Shown here: positions 8,676 to 16,920 of the stretch, in pieces
Numbering within the stretch: position 1 is the first letter of the stretch
How the letters are laid out: each line of letters begins with the position of its first letter
Assembly (NCBI RefSeq): GCF_004745595.1
Contig: NZ_SRLH01000004.1
Location: 186,001-250,000 of the forward strand
Source of the DNA: Flavobacterium humi
GTDB lineage: Bacteria; Bacteroidota; Bacteroidia; Flavobacteriales; Flavobacteriaceae
Direction: 5' to 3'
DNA length: 64,000 nt
Position numbers and translations under genes: made by a program
Notes under the pieces: model-generated
What the model was told of the DNA's origin: nothing
What the model saw: only the letters and a program-made list of their open reading frames with translations
Databases searched by the model: none

Positions 8676-8846
8676 ATGATCAAGTTTTATAACAGCTTAA
8701 AACCCTTGCATTTATTTTTGTTTGGCACTGCTTTTTTGCTTTTGGCGAGAACGGTCAAAGGAGATTTCGGAGTAGAAATGGGGTGTCTTTTTGCCTCCCT
8801 TTTCACCTATATTTTAGCTTTGGTAAAGTATATCAAGAAAAAATAA
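8676..8846 (+). CDS. Small two-segment membrane protein of unknown function
   Basis: This 56-residue ORF has an ATG 8 bases after the ftsY stop. It shows a hydrophobic segment (LHLFLFGTAFLLLA, about 11-24), a short charged loop, a second hydrophobic segment (about 35-50) and a KYIKKK tail, suggesting a helical hairpin with cytoplasmic positive ends. It is not in any family I recognise. Tight spacing after ftsY and a strong terminator 8 bases downstream support it as a real operon member. Confidence 0.6.
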   Translation: MIKFYNSLKPLHLFLFGTAFLLLARTVKGDFGVEMGCLFASLFTYILALVKYIKKK

Positions 8847-8853
8847 TAATACT

Positions 8854-8883
8854 AAAAAGGCCGCTGAATTCAGCGGCCTTTTT
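8854..8883. terminator. Bidirectional terminator between convergent genes
   Basis: A perfect 30-base palindrome (AAAAAGGCCGCTGAA and complement) carries an A-tract on one side and a T-tract on the other, so it can serve both the ftsY operon and the anti-sigma gene. Confidence 0.9.
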
Positions 8884-8907
8884 ATTTCCTGAAGTTGATA
8901 GTCTTGT

Positions 8908-9696
8908 TTATACAGCCCCCAAAGTGTACAATTGCTCCATTGTTGGCGATGTGCTTCCGCCGGTTGGTTCGAGGGTTATCCCGAATGCTTCGGCATCACT
9001 TGTGCTGCTTACCTCAAAAATACGGGTTTGCCCGTTTGTGAAATTATTCAGCAAACCAATACTGGTAGGCGAGAGTGACGGTTTTAATTTAAGAGACCAA
9101 ACCTGGTATACTTTCCCCTGAGGAGGTTCTGGCAATCCGGAAGCATCCACATATACGGTCCGTGTTTCTTTGTTCCAATATACTTTTGCAAATGAATTTG
9201 GAGCAGCGGCCTGGCCGGCTAACGTAATGACGGTATTTTTAGAATCACGCACCACGTTTAGTGCATTCAGGGTTTCCTTGTTTTGGTTTTCGGAAGACAC
9301 TACCGTTTGCTGCAGTTTTGTTTTCTCATCCTGAAGGTTTAAGATATCATTTTTAAACTGCACCTGATTGAAATATTGATACCCTATCCCAATAAGCAAC
9401 ACCATAGAAGCAGCCCATCCTAAATACTGCAGGCGGTTGTTCCTTTGTTTCAGGTCAATTATTTTGCCATGTTTGAGTTCCAATTTGCTTTTGATCAAGG
9501 AGAAATTCTCAGCCGATAAGAAAGGAGAGAAACTGGCAGACAAATTCACGATTGATTTCTCTATGGCTACGATTTCGGTATTGATTTCAGGGTATGCAGC
9601 GGCCATGCGGTTGACTTCCCTGTTTTCAGATTCGCTTAATAATCCGTAAACGTAGAGTTCCAAAATCCCTGATGCTATGTATTCTTTTATGTCCAT
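8908..9696 (-). CDS. Anti-sigma factor (RskA-type, membrane anchored)
   Basis: 262 residues. The N-terminal ~80 residues (starting MDIKEYIASGILELYVYGLL) form the cytoplasmic zinc-free anti-sigma domain. One membrane segment is at about 90-108 (YLGWAASMVLLIGIGYQYF), followed by a short coiled-coil and a C-terminal RskA-like periplasmic domain (VYWNKETRTVYVDASGLPEPP, then GKVYQVWSLK). It binds and inhibits the ECF sigma factor encoded directly upstream; its start codon abuts that gene's stop with no gap, so production is coupled. Confidence 0.9.
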   Translation of the reverse strand: MDIKEYIASGILELYVYGLLSESENREVNRMAAAYPEINTEIVAIEKSIVNLSASFSPFLSAENFSLIKSKLELKHGKIIDLKQRNNRLQYLGWAASMVLLIGIGYQYFNQVQFKNDILNLQDEKTKLQQTVVSSENQNKETLNALNVVRDSKNTVITLAGQAAAPNSFAKVYWNKETRTVYVDASGLPEPPQGKVYQVWSLKLKPSLSPTSIGLLNNFTNGQTRIFEVSSTSDAEAFGITLEPTGGSTSPTMEQLYTLGAV

Positions 9697-10227
9697 TTAT
9701 ACTTTTAAGAAGTTCCTTAAATCATTTATACAATTCCTGTTTTGGGTTTTTACAGTCCCCAGCGGGATTTCCAGCTCATCGGCAGCTTCCTGTTGCGTGT
9801 ATCCCCTGAAAAACAATAAATCTATGATTTGGATGCACTTTGGCTTTAATTTTTTTACAAATTCCTGAATTCCAATGGTGTCGATCCGGCTAATCATTTT
9901 AGCGCTATCATCTAACAGATGTACGAAATTATCGGATGAAAGGTTTTTCAAACTATTGTTAAATCCTTTAGAACGCAATTTATCAATAGCCGTGTTACGG
10001 GTAATATTAAGGATCCAGGTATAAAAGCGCCCTTTTTCTTCATTGTAAGAATCTATGTTTTTCCAGATTTTTATGAAAGATTCCTGCAAAACATCTTCGG
10101 CTTCTTCCCGGTCCTTGATCAAATTGCTGATGACAGCAAAAAGGCTTTTGGAATACATATCATAGAGATACTTAAACGCTCTGTCGTCTTTTTTAAGTAC
10201 CAAAGGCAGTAGTTCTTCTTGTGTCAT
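9697..10227 (-). CDS. ECF RNA polymerase sigma factor (SigK-like)
   Basis: 176 residues with sigma region 2 (RAFKYLYDMYSKSLFAVI, then DVLQESFIKIWKNIDSY, the core-binding and -10 recognition part) and region 4 (RGYTQQEAADELEIPLGTVK, helix-turn-helix). It is paired with a downstream RskA-type anti-sigma factor, the architecture of envelope-stress or redox ECF systems. The target regulon and inducing signal are not visible. A TAAGTTTG element 20 bases before the start suggests housekeeping-sigma transcription. Confidence 0.94.
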   Translation of the reverse strand: MTQEELLPLVLKKDDRAFKYLYDMYSKSLFAVISNLIKDREEAEDVLQESFIKIWKNIDSYNEEKGRFYTWILNITRNTAIDKLRSKGFNNSLKNLSSDNFVHLLDDSAKMISRIDTIGIQEFVKKLKPKCIQIIDLLFFRGYTQQEAADELEIPLGTVKTQNRNCINDLRNFLKV

Positions 10228-10246
10228 CGTATAATGATTTGTTATA

Positions 10247-10254
10247 CAAACTTA
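10247..10254 (-). promoter_or_regulatory. -7 element (TAAGTTTG) for the sigma/anti-sigma operon
   Basis: An exact TAnnTTTG on the - strand, about 20 bases before the ATG. No -33 TTG at standard spacing. Confidence 0.45.
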
Positions 10255-10382
10255 TAGAATCTTTTTAAGAAATAATTTATTTTTTATCAGATTAAACGCA
10301 TTAAAATCTGAATTGCCTGCCATTAGTAAGAAATGAAGGCCTTGAAGGAAAACGCAAGAAAGTGAATTTTTTTAAAGGCAAT

Positions 10383-10406
10383 AAAAAAAACCACCCGATA
10401 GAGTGG
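10383..10406 (-). terminator. Rho-independent terminator after tpiA
   Basis: Read on the - strand: a 6-bp stem CCACTC/GGGTGG with a TATC loop, followed by eight T residues. Confidence 0.8.
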
Positions 10407-10416
10407 CTTGTTTTAG

Positions 10417-11166
10417 TTAGATTCCGTTTACAATGGCGACAAAATCATCTGCTTTTAGTGATGCTCCGCCAATCAAACCACCGTCAACATCCGGTTTGGA
10501 GAAAATCTCCCGGGCGTTGTCAGGTTTCACGCTTCCGCCATATAAAATCGAAATGTCATCAGCGATTGACCCGTATTGTTTACGGATGGTTTCCCGGATA
10601 AATTCATGCATCTCCTGCGCTTGTTCCGGAGTGGCCGTTTCTCCTGTACCGATAGCCCAAACCGGCTCGTAAGCCAGGATGATGTTAGACCATGCGTTCG
10701 CCGGAAGGTTGAACAATCCGTCGCGTAATTGGCCTTCTACGATATTGAAATGGCTGTTGGTGCTTCGGTCCTTCAGTTCTTCGCCAAAACAGAAAATAAC
10801 TTTCATGTCATGTTTTAAGGCTGTTTCGACCTTATTGGCCAGTAATGCATCTGTTTCATGAAAATAGGCGCGGCGTTCGGAATGCCCGATAATCACAATA
10901 TCAACACCAATGCTTTTTAGCATATCCGCTGAAATTTCGCCTGTAAAAGCACCTCCTTCAGCCTGATGCATATTTTGCGCCGCGACACGGATGGCTGTAA
11001 ATTCAGTATGGTCTGCCGCCGAGGCCAGGTTGACGAATGTAGGCGCGATAATTACGGTTGCTTCAGAATCTGCGGGTAGCTTATCGATCAATTCGTTGAT
11101 TAAATCTTCCGTTTCCTCTGAATTTTTATTCATTTTCCAATTGCCCGCTACTATTTTTTGTCTCAT
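10417..11166 (-). CDS. tpiA: Triose-phosphate isomerase
   Basis: 249 residues with all catalytic parts: K11 in AGNWKMNK, the electrophilic His in IGHSERR, Glu in AYEPVWAIGTG, and the phosphate-gripping LYGGSVKP loop. It interconverts dihydroxyacetone phosphate and glyceraldehyde 3-phosphate in glycolysis and gluconeogenesis. It is the last gene of a five-gene operon; its start overlaps the end of the TlpA-like gene by one base. Confidence 0.98.
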   Translation of the reverse strand: MRQKIVAGNWKMNKNSEETEDLINELIDKLPADSEATVIIAPTFVNLASAADHTEFTAIRVAAQNMHQAEGGAFTGEISADMLKSIGVDIVIIGHSERRAYFHETDALLANKVETALKHDMKVIFCFGEELKDRSTNSHFNIVEGQLRDGLFNLPANAWSNIILAYEPVWAIGTGETATPEQAQEMHEFIRETIRKQYGSIADDISILYGGSVKPDNAREIFSKPDVDGGLIGGASLKADDFVAIVNGI

Positions 11167-11660
11167 TATTGTAAACTTTTTAATAAGGATTTCACTTGTT
11201 CGTGGTCGGTTTCAATGGCTTTGTATAAAGCGATCTTACCTTTTTTATCGATGATGATGTATCTTGGGATCCAGTTCAGGTCAATTGATTTTCCAAAACT
11301 GCCTTTCATGCCTTCGGGAACCAAATAATGATCTCCGGCCAATTCGTGTTTTGCTATCCCGTTTTTCCAGGCTTCCGTATTTTTATCGCAGGAAAGGAAA
11401 ACGAAATCTACGTTTGGATTCCCGGCTTGCAGTTCTTTAAGTTTCGGCATGTTTTTTACACAATCCCCGCACCAGGAAGCCCAAACTTCAATAACAACAG
11501 GTTTGCCTTTGTGTTTTTTGATGATATCCTGAAAAAGGACCTGGGTGCCTTCTATGTTGGCCAATTTGGTTTCTAAGGCTTCGGCCGAAAATTTGGTTTG
11601 TGCACTTGAACACGAAATATTCAGCAGCACAAAAGAGACTAAATAAAGTAATTTTTTCAT
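11166..11660 (-). CDS. TlpA-like thioredoxin-fold lipoprotein
   Basis: 164 residues with a lipoprotein signal (lipobox LNIS-C17) and a thioredoxin fold with C64-G-D-C67 in VWASWCGDCVKNMPKL. The cis-Pro region is LNWIPRYIIIDKKG. It is probably a periplasm-facing, membrane-anchored thiol-disulfide oxidoreductase. The preceding DoxX/MauE-like membrane protein also carries a CxxC module, suggesting a shared envelope redox pathway; that link is inference. It overlaps tpiA by one base. Confidence 0.88.
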   Translation of the reverse strand: MKKLLYLVSFVLLNISCSSAQTKFSAEALETKLANIEGTQVLFQDIIKKHKGKPVVIEVWASWCGDCVKNMPKLKELQAGNPNVDFVFLSCDKNTEAWKNGIAKHELAGDHYLVPEGMKGSFGKSIDLNWIPRYIIIDKKGKIALYKAIETDHEQVKSLLKSLQ

Positions 11661-11684
11661 TTTTTTCTTATTTGATTATGTTTA

Positions 11685-12806
11685 TTATTTTTTTGGGGCT
11701 AGTTCCGAATACGGTTTATTGATCAGTTTCTGATAATCTACCGGATCGAATTTCTTATCTGTAATACCATTGTAATATTTGTATGTGTTTCCGTTCCAGA
11801 GGTATTTTACGCCGGGAGTGTCGGTTTTTGGCCCTAACAGATTCCAGAAAGGGATAACTTCCACTATGGTGTACGGGTATTCGGCACCGGCTTCTTTGAA
11901 AAAGTCAGGGATCAGGTCCGCTTCTTCATTCATGAAAATAATGGACACTTCAGGGAAATCCGCATTTTTCTGTTTCAGTTCCGTCAATTCTTTGGCAGCC
12001 TGGCGGCAATGATCGCAGCCCGGGACAAAAAAGCATAGTGTTTTGCGGCCGTTGTCAATTTTGGCAAAGAATTTGGCATAGCCTGATTTACGCGGAGCAG
12101 GTTCGGTCAAAATGGTGGTTTGAGCTGTTTTCTGCATTGTTTTTTGGGTGTCGCCGCTTTTGACAGAATCCTTTTTCTCGGTTTTTCCAACCGCATCGAT
12201 TGGAGTAGTTATCGTATTGTTTTCGGCAGGGATAGTATCGGTTTCAATAGAAGTCCCGGGAGCCAATTCAAAATGGCTCGCAGGCTGGATTGGTGCGAGC
12301 ATGAATAATGCCAATATGGAAGCAAGTGTTACGGTAGCCAGGAACCAAAAATTCCTGTTTCCGTTCGCTTCTTTCGGAAGAAGGTACAACAGGTAAACGA
12401 GCAAAGCCATAGCCACTACGTTCTTGATGATAGCTTCAATTGGCGTCATAGGCAATAAACTGCCGAAACATCCGCAGTTCCCTGAATTTCCTCCGTCCTG
12501 TATCGTAACGATGGTAAGGTGTGTGGTAAAAACCGCCAGGAGCAGTATCGTGGCAGGAATAATGATTTTGCGTAAAAAGTTGTTTTGCAGGATCAAAATC
12601 CCCAATGCCAGTTCGATTCCGATCAGGAACCTTGAAAAATAAGGTGCTATAGTATCTGAAAAACCTAATGGATACAGCTGTTTTACTTCAAAAGTGGAAA
12701 TCGCAAAATACGGTGACGGGTACATTTTGGCAATGGCCGAGATAATGAACAGGAAGGAAATGATGATTCTTAAAGGCCAAGGCAGTATACTTTTAACTTT
12801 TTCCAT
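11685..12806 (-). CDS. DoxX/MauE-like membrane protein with C-terminal thioredoxin-like domain (BT_3928 type)
   Basis: 373 residues. The N-terminal ~145 residues hold four hydrophobic helices of the DoxX/MauE redox-membrane fold, including a GNCGCFGSLLPM cysteine pair in a loop. After a further helix and a polar Thr/Lys-rich linker, a C-terminal domain carries FFVPGCDHCRQAA (CxxC near residue 262), a thioredoxin-like site. It may shuttle electrons across the inner membrane, in the manner of VKOR or MauE. It overlaps the upstream GNAT gene by 14 bases. The order DUF1599-this family-tpiA is one I recognise from Bacteroides. Confidence 0.8.
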   Translation of the reverse strand: MEKVKSILPWPLRIIISFLFIISAIAKMYPSPYFAISTFEVKQLYPLGFSDTIAPYFSRFLIGIELALGILILQNNFLRKIIIPATILLLAVFTTHLTIVTIQDGGNSGNCGCFGSLLPMTPIEAIIKNVVAMALLVYLLYLLPKEANGNRNFWFLATVTLASILALFMLAPIQPASHFELAPGTSIETDTIPAENNTITTPIDAVGKTEKKDSVKSGDTQKTMQKTAQTTILTEPAPRKSGYAKFFAKIDNGRKTLCFFVPGCDHCRQAAKELTELKQKNADFPEVSIIFMNEEADLIPDFFKEAGAEYPYTIVEVIPFWNLLGPKTDTPGVKYLWNGNTYKYYNGITDKKFDPVDYQKLINKPYSELAPKK

Positions 12807-13263
12807 TTGTATTGATTTGCTTTTTAGTATTATCTGACCAGTTTTCGAAGGTCATTTCAAATTTTATTTCTTTTGTTCCATGCATTCCGGCTTCGGTCCA
12901 GCCGGCTTTTTTGTAAAAACCTTCCGCCCTTGTGCCAAAAGCCGTTCCCAGCCAGACTTTCTCTTTGGTTTGGCTGAAATACCAATCCATCATCATGTCG
13001 TGGAGCTTTTTCCCAATGCCCCGGTTTTCGAATTCCGGATTTAAAAACAGCGCCCAGATATTGTTTTCTTTCAAATCGGCGATCGCAAAACCAATGATTT
13101 GATTGTCGATTTCGCATACCCAGCCTTTCCCTCTTTCAAAGAGGAACTCCTCACAATCCTTGTCAGTAACTAAACCGGGATCGGATAAGGTATTTTCTTT
13201 TACCGAATTCCGTACCATCTGTATTTGCCTGATATCTTCCTTTTGGGCTTCTCTGAAAACCAT
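12793..13263 (-). CDS. GNAT family N-acetyltransferase
   Basis: 156 residues with the GNAT acetyl-CoA site (FENRGIGKKLHDMM, motif A R/QxxGxG/A), strand-4 IWALFLNPEFE and a C-terminal FYKKAGWTEAG. The acceptor amine is unknown. It lies between the DUF1599 gene (one-base gap) and the DoxX-like gene (14-base overlap). It looks like an insertion into an otherwise conserved DUF1599-DoxX-tpiA order, which I recall but did not verify. Confidence 0.88.
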   Translation of the reverse strand: MVFREAQKEDIRQIQMVRNSVKENTLSDPGLVTDKDCEEFLFERGKGWVCEIDNQIIGFAIADLKENNIWALFLNPEFENRGIGKKLHDMMMDWYFSQTKEKVWLGTAFGTRAEGFYKKAGWTEAGMHGTKEIKFEMTFENWSDNTKKQINTNGKS

Positions 13264-13264
13264 C

Positions 13265-13807
13265 TTATTTCTTTACATCCATTAAAATTAAGGCAAAAAC
13301 AGCATAATTGATCATGTCCTGGTAATTGGCGTCAATCCCTTCGGAAACCAGTGTTTTCCCTTTGTTGTCCTCAATTTGCTTTACCCGAAGGATTTTTTGC
13401 AGGATCAGGTCTGTCAGCGAGCTCACGCGCATATCGCGCCACGCTTCTCCGTAATCGTGGTTTTTGTTTTCCATCAGGTCTTTGGTCAGCTTGATTTTCT
13501 CATCATACAGCTGAACCGCTTGCGTCACATCAAGATCGGGCTGGTCCGCAACTCCTTTTTCCAATTGGATAAGCGCCATAACGGAATAATTGATGATCCC
13601 GATAAATTCTGAAGTTTCGTCTTCGTTTACTTTCCGGATTTCGTTTTCCTGTAAACTGCGGATGCGCTGGGCTTTGATAAATATCTGGTCTGTAAGCGAT
13701 GGCAACCGTAAAATCCGCCAGGCACTTCCATAATCTTTCATTTTGTTGCTATATAAGTTTCGGCAGATAGAAATTATAGCATCATATTGTTGTGCCGTAT
13801 TCGTCAT
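13265..13807 (-). CDS. DUF1599 protein, internally duplicated
   Basis: 180 residues made of two homologous halves. Half one has MKDYGSAWRILRLPSLTDQI, and half two has NHDYGEAWRDMRVSSLTDLI; each is followed by a KxxRxxxxE helix and an I(I/M)NY...AL(I/M) segment. The repeated acidic/basic pattern resembles all-alpha NTP pyrophosphatase-like folds, but I cannot identify catalytic residues with certainty. It is the first gene of the operon ending in tpiA. Confidence 0.85.
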   Translation of the reverse strand: MTNTAQQYDAIISICRNLYSNKMKDYGSAWRILRLPSLTDQIFIKAQRIRSLQENEIRKVNEDETSEFIGIINYSVMALIQLEKGVADQPDLDVTQAVQLYDEKIKLTKDLMENKNHDYGEAWRDMRVSSLTDLILQKILRVKQIEDNKGKTLVSEGIDANYQDMINYAVFALILMDVKK

Positions 13808-13836
13808 TATTAATTTATATTTGTATCAAATTTGTT

Positions 13837-13844
13837 CAAAAATA
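13837..13844 (-). promoter_or_regulatory. -7 element (TATTTTTG) for the DUF1599-tpiA operon
   Basis: An exact TAnnTTTG on the - strand about 30 bases before the ATG. A plus-strand TATATTTG at 13816-13823, with TTG 23 bases upstream (13790-13792), may serve folP in the opposite direction. Confidence 0.45.
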
Positions 13845-13917
13845 AGGTATTTTTTTGATTGTCGATTGAAGATTAACGATTTTTGAACATACATTTTTTA
13901 AAACGGAAAGACTTAAA

Positions 13918-14742
13918 ATGACAATTAACTGCAAAGGGCAACTTATTGATTTATCCACTCCCAAAGTAATGGGAATCCTGAATGTGACACCGGATTCTTT
14001 TTATGACGGAGGAAGGTATGTTTCCGATAAAAGCATTTTGGCGCAAGTGGAGAAAATGATGGTGGAAGGCGCTTCTTTTATTGACATCGGAGGGCAATCC
14101 AGCAAGCCAAATGCGGCTTTTGTTTCCGTGGATGAAGAATTAAGCCGGATGGTACCTGTGGTGGATGCCATTGTGAAAAATTTTCCCCAAGCCTTGCTTT
14201 CCATCGATACATTCCACAGTAAAGTCGCTGCAACTTGTATTGAAAACGGTGCGGCTATCATTAACGATATTTCTGCCGGAAGCCTCGATCCTAATATGAT
14301 GGAAACCGTGGCCAGGCTACAGGTCCCGTTCATTATGATGCATATGAAAGGCACTCCGCAGACCATGAAACAGCTTGCTCATTATGAAGACTTGGTCAAG
14401 GAAGTGATGTTTTATTTTTCCCAGAAAGTATTTCAGGCGAGGCAATTGGGCATCAATGACCTGATTGTAGATCCGGGCTTCGGGTTTGCCAAAACAATAG
14501 CCCACAATTTTGAACTGTTGCAAAAACTCGAGCTGTTCCAATTGTTGGAATTGCCTGTTTTGGCCGGAATCTCACGTAAATCAATGATTTATAAAACATT
14601 GGAAACTTCTGCTGAACACGCGCTTAACGGGACATCGGTACTTAATACGCTGGCACTGGCCAAAGGAGCATCCATCCTCAGGGTGCACGATGTAAAAGAA
14701 GCGATGGAATGTGTCACGTTGTGGGAAGCGATGCAGTCTTAA
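13918..14742 (+). CDS. folP: Dihydropteroate synthase
   Basis: 274 residues, TIM-barrel. Motifs: MGILNVTPDSFYDGG (pterin/pABA loop), FIDIGGQSSKPNA, SIDTFHSKVA, INDISAG, MHMKGTPQTM, DPGFGFAKT and the C-terminal RVHDVKEA. It condenses pABA with dihydropterin pyrophosphate in folate synthesis and is the sulfonamide target. It converges with the thioesterase gene; the two coding regions overlap by four bases at their ends, leaving no room for a terminator between them. Confidence 0.97.
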   Translation: MTINCKGQLIDLSTPKVMGILNVTPDSFYDGGRYVSDKSILAQVEKMMVEGASFIDIGGQSSKPNAAFVSVDEELSRMVPVVDAIVKNFPQALLSIDTFHSKVAATCIENGAAIINDISAGSLDPNMMETVARLQVPFIMMHMKGTPQTMKQLAHYEDLVKEVMFYFSQKVFQARQLGINDLIVDPGFGFAKTIAHNFELLQKLELFQLLELPVLAGISRKSMIYKTLETSAEHALNGTSVLNTLALAKGASILRVHDVKEAMECVTLWEAMQS

Positions 14743-15152
14743 ATTTCTAAAGAGCTGTTTATAAAATTCCCTATTTGAGGAATCGTGTCCGGAGCGACCG
14801 GCCTTCCGTTTTTAATGGCAACTCCCGTTACTTTTGCAGATAAAATAGGTTTGTCGTCAGCGATTTTGATGATGTTTTGGTGGAAAACGACTTTTAAATT
14901 GCCTTCTTTTTCAGCATGTACTTCAATCCTGAACGCATCACGGCTCACCAATGAATTCTTAAAGTTCATTTCGATATTTTTAACCACCAGCATGATATTG
15001 TTTTGGGCAAATTCCACAAAATCGATACCGTGATGGTGTAAAAATTCATGTCGGGCATGCTCGAGGTAATTTTGGTACACAGAGTTGTTTACAATCCCCT
15101 GCACATCCAGTTCGTAATCCCTTACGGTCAATTCAATTGAAAATTTTTGCAT
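14739..15152 (-). CDS. Acyl-CoA thioesterase, 4HBT/YbgC-like hotdog fold
   Basis: 137 residues. The hotdog-fold signature is present: ELTVRDYELDVQGIVNNSVY at the N-terminus (the catalytic D replaced or shifted: DVQGIVNN), YLEHARHEFLHHHG, then VSRDAFRIEVHAEKEG. The family cleaves short-chain or 4-hydroxybenzoyl-type acyl-CoAs. It follows the ABC exporter gene by 10 bases in the same direction. Confidence 0.85.
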   Translation of the reverse strand: MQKFSIELTVRDYELDVQGIVNNSVYQNYLEHARHEFLHHHGIDFVEFAQNNIMLVVKNIEMNFKNSLVSRDAFRIEVHAEKEGNLKVVFHQNIIKIADDKPILSAKVTGVAIKNGRPVAPDTIPQIGNFINSSLEI

Positions 15153-15162
15153 TTTTTATAGT

Positions 15163-16920
15163 TTAGATTTCTTCTTGGTGGTTTACAAATTGGGAATCGT
15201 AAAGCCTTCTGTAATAGCCGTTTTCTTTTTGCAGTAATTGGCTGTGGGTGCCTTCTTCCACGACCATTCCCTTGTCGAGTACAATGATTTTATCGGCATT
15301 GATTACAGTGGCCAATCGGTGGGCGATAACAATTGAAGTCCTGTTTTTGGTAATTGTATCGGTTGCTTTTTGGATCAATTCTTCCAAATGGGCGTCAATC
15401 GAGGAAGTGGCTTCGTCCAAAATCAGAATACTCGGGCGGCTCACATAAGCACGCAAAAAGGCAATGAGCTGGCGCTGGCCTGAAGAAAGCATATTACCTC
15501 GTTCCTTAACATTGTATTCGTATCCTTCGGGCAGGCTCATGATGAATTGATGCGCTCCGATTTCTTTGGCGGCGACCATCACTTCTTCCTTGGAAATATG
15601 TGGGTTGTGGAGCGTAATATTGTTGTAAATGGTGTCCGCAAAAAGAAAAACGTCTTGCAGGACCACCGCAATTTGTGTCCGTAAACTATCCAGGGAATAA
15701 TTCCGGATGTCATTGCCATCAATAGAAATGGTACCGGATTTTATTTCGTAAAAACGGTTCAGCAAATTGATGATTGTTGATTTTCCGGCACCTGTCGCTC
15801 CTACGATAGCAACCATTTCCCCTTCGTTGGCGGTAAGGTCAATGCCTTTCAGGACGTCTTCATCGGGTTTGTAACCGAAAACTACCTTGTCAAAAGAAAT
15901 TTTTCCCTTAAAATTAGGCGCTTTCTGTGTTCCCGTATCCTGAATATGGCTTTGCGTATCTAATATTTCAAAAACACGGTTGGCAGCAATCATCCCCATT
16001 TGCATCTCATTGAATTTATCGGCAATTTGACGAAGCGGCGTAAAGAAAATAGCGATGTACATATTAAAAGCCAGCAAATCACCAAATTCCGTTACAGGGT
16101 CACCGGTTAGCAGAAGATTTGCCCCGAAATAAACGATAAAGCTTAAGGTCAATGAAGAAATAATATCGGCAATCGGGAAAAAAATGGAGTTATACCAAAC
16201 GTTTTTTATCCAGGCTTTGCGGTGCTTGTCGTTGATTTCCTTGAATTTTTCAAGCTCGATGTCTTCCCGTATGAAAAGCTGTACGATCTTCATCCCGGTT
16301 ACCCTTTCCTGCACAAAAGTATTCATATTGGCAATCTGGTTCCGGACTTCTTCAAAAGCAACCTGCATTTTCCTTTGGAAAACCCTTGTCACATAAATCA
16401 GGATCGGCATGGAAACCATAACGGTAAAGGATAATTTCCAATTGATGAAAAACATAAAAATCAGGATGACCAGCATTTTAAGGATGTCACTGATAATCAT
16501 GAACAAACCCTGGCTGAATATCCTGGCAATAGATTCAATATCGGAAACCGAACGGGTCACTAATTTGCCCACAGGCTCATGGTCGAAATAACTCATCCTG
16601 AAACTCGTCATATGCTTGAAGAGCTTGATGCGGATGTCTTTGATGATGTCCTGGCCGAGCCAGTTTGTCCCGTATGTAAAGTAAAATTGGGCCAATACTT
16701 CCAAAACCAAAGTGATACCCATTAGTGAAACCATCAAAATGAATCCGTTGAAGTTTTTTTGGATGACATAGCCATCGATGATTTCCTTGAGCAGGTAAGG
16801 GCGAAGCGCTGCAAACAATGATAATAAAACAGCCCATAGGATTACGCTGTAATACCTCCTTTTATAAGGTTTGGTGTATTCTAAAATCCGTTTAAAAAGT
16901 TGAGTGTCAAATGCTTTCAT
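15163..16920 (-). CDS. ABC transporter, fused permease/ATPase (MsbA-like exporter)
   Basis: 585 residues: a six-helix type 1 exporter domain (about 1-320) followed by an ATPase domain. Walker A is GATGAGKST, the Q-loop is VLQDVFLF, the signature LSSGQRQ, Walker B SILILDEATSSID, and the switch AHRLATV. It works as a homodimer or as half of a heterodimer in the inner membrane. The substrate could be lipid A precursor, another lipid or a drug; no accessory gene decides. Its start overlaps the end of truA by 14 bases. Confidence 0.93.
   Translation of the reverse strand: MKAFDTQLFKRILEYTKPYKRRYYSVILWAVLLSLFAALRPYLLKEIIDGYVIQKNFNGFILMVSLMGITLVLEVLAQFYFTYGTNWLGQDIIKDIRIKLFKHMTSFRMSYFDHEPVGKLVTRSVSDIESIARIFSQGLFMIISDILKMLVILIFMFFINWKLSFTVMVSMPILIYVTRVFQRKMQVAFEEVRNQIANMNTFVQERVTGMKIVQLFIREDIELEKFKEINDKHRKAWIKNVWYNSIFFPIADIISSLTLSFIVYFGANLLLTGDPVTEFGDLLAFNMYIAIFFTPLRQIADKFNEMQMGMIAANRVFEILDTQSHIQDTGTQKAPNFKGKISFDKVVFGYKPDEDVLKGIDLTANEGEMVAIVGATGAGKSTIINLLNRFYEIKSGTISIDGNDIRNYSLDSLRTQIAVVLQDVFLFADTIYNNITLHNPHISKEEVMVAAKEIGAHQFIMSLPEGYEYNVKERGNMLSSGQRQLIAFLRAYVSRPSILILDEATSSIDAHLEELIQKATDTITKNRTSIVIAHRLATVINADKIIVLDKGMVVEEGTHSQLLQKENGYYRRLYDSQFVNHQEEI

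Noticed and set aside
10288..10310. CAGATT/AATCTG inverted repeat upstream of the sigma factor gene
   Set aside because: Six-bp stem with an 11-base AT-rich loop is expected by chance in such sequence; no T-tract.
13850..13885. Repeated GATTGTCGATTGAAGATTAACG-like short sequence before folP
   Set aside because: Too short and degenerate to call; may be a decayed intergenic repeat.
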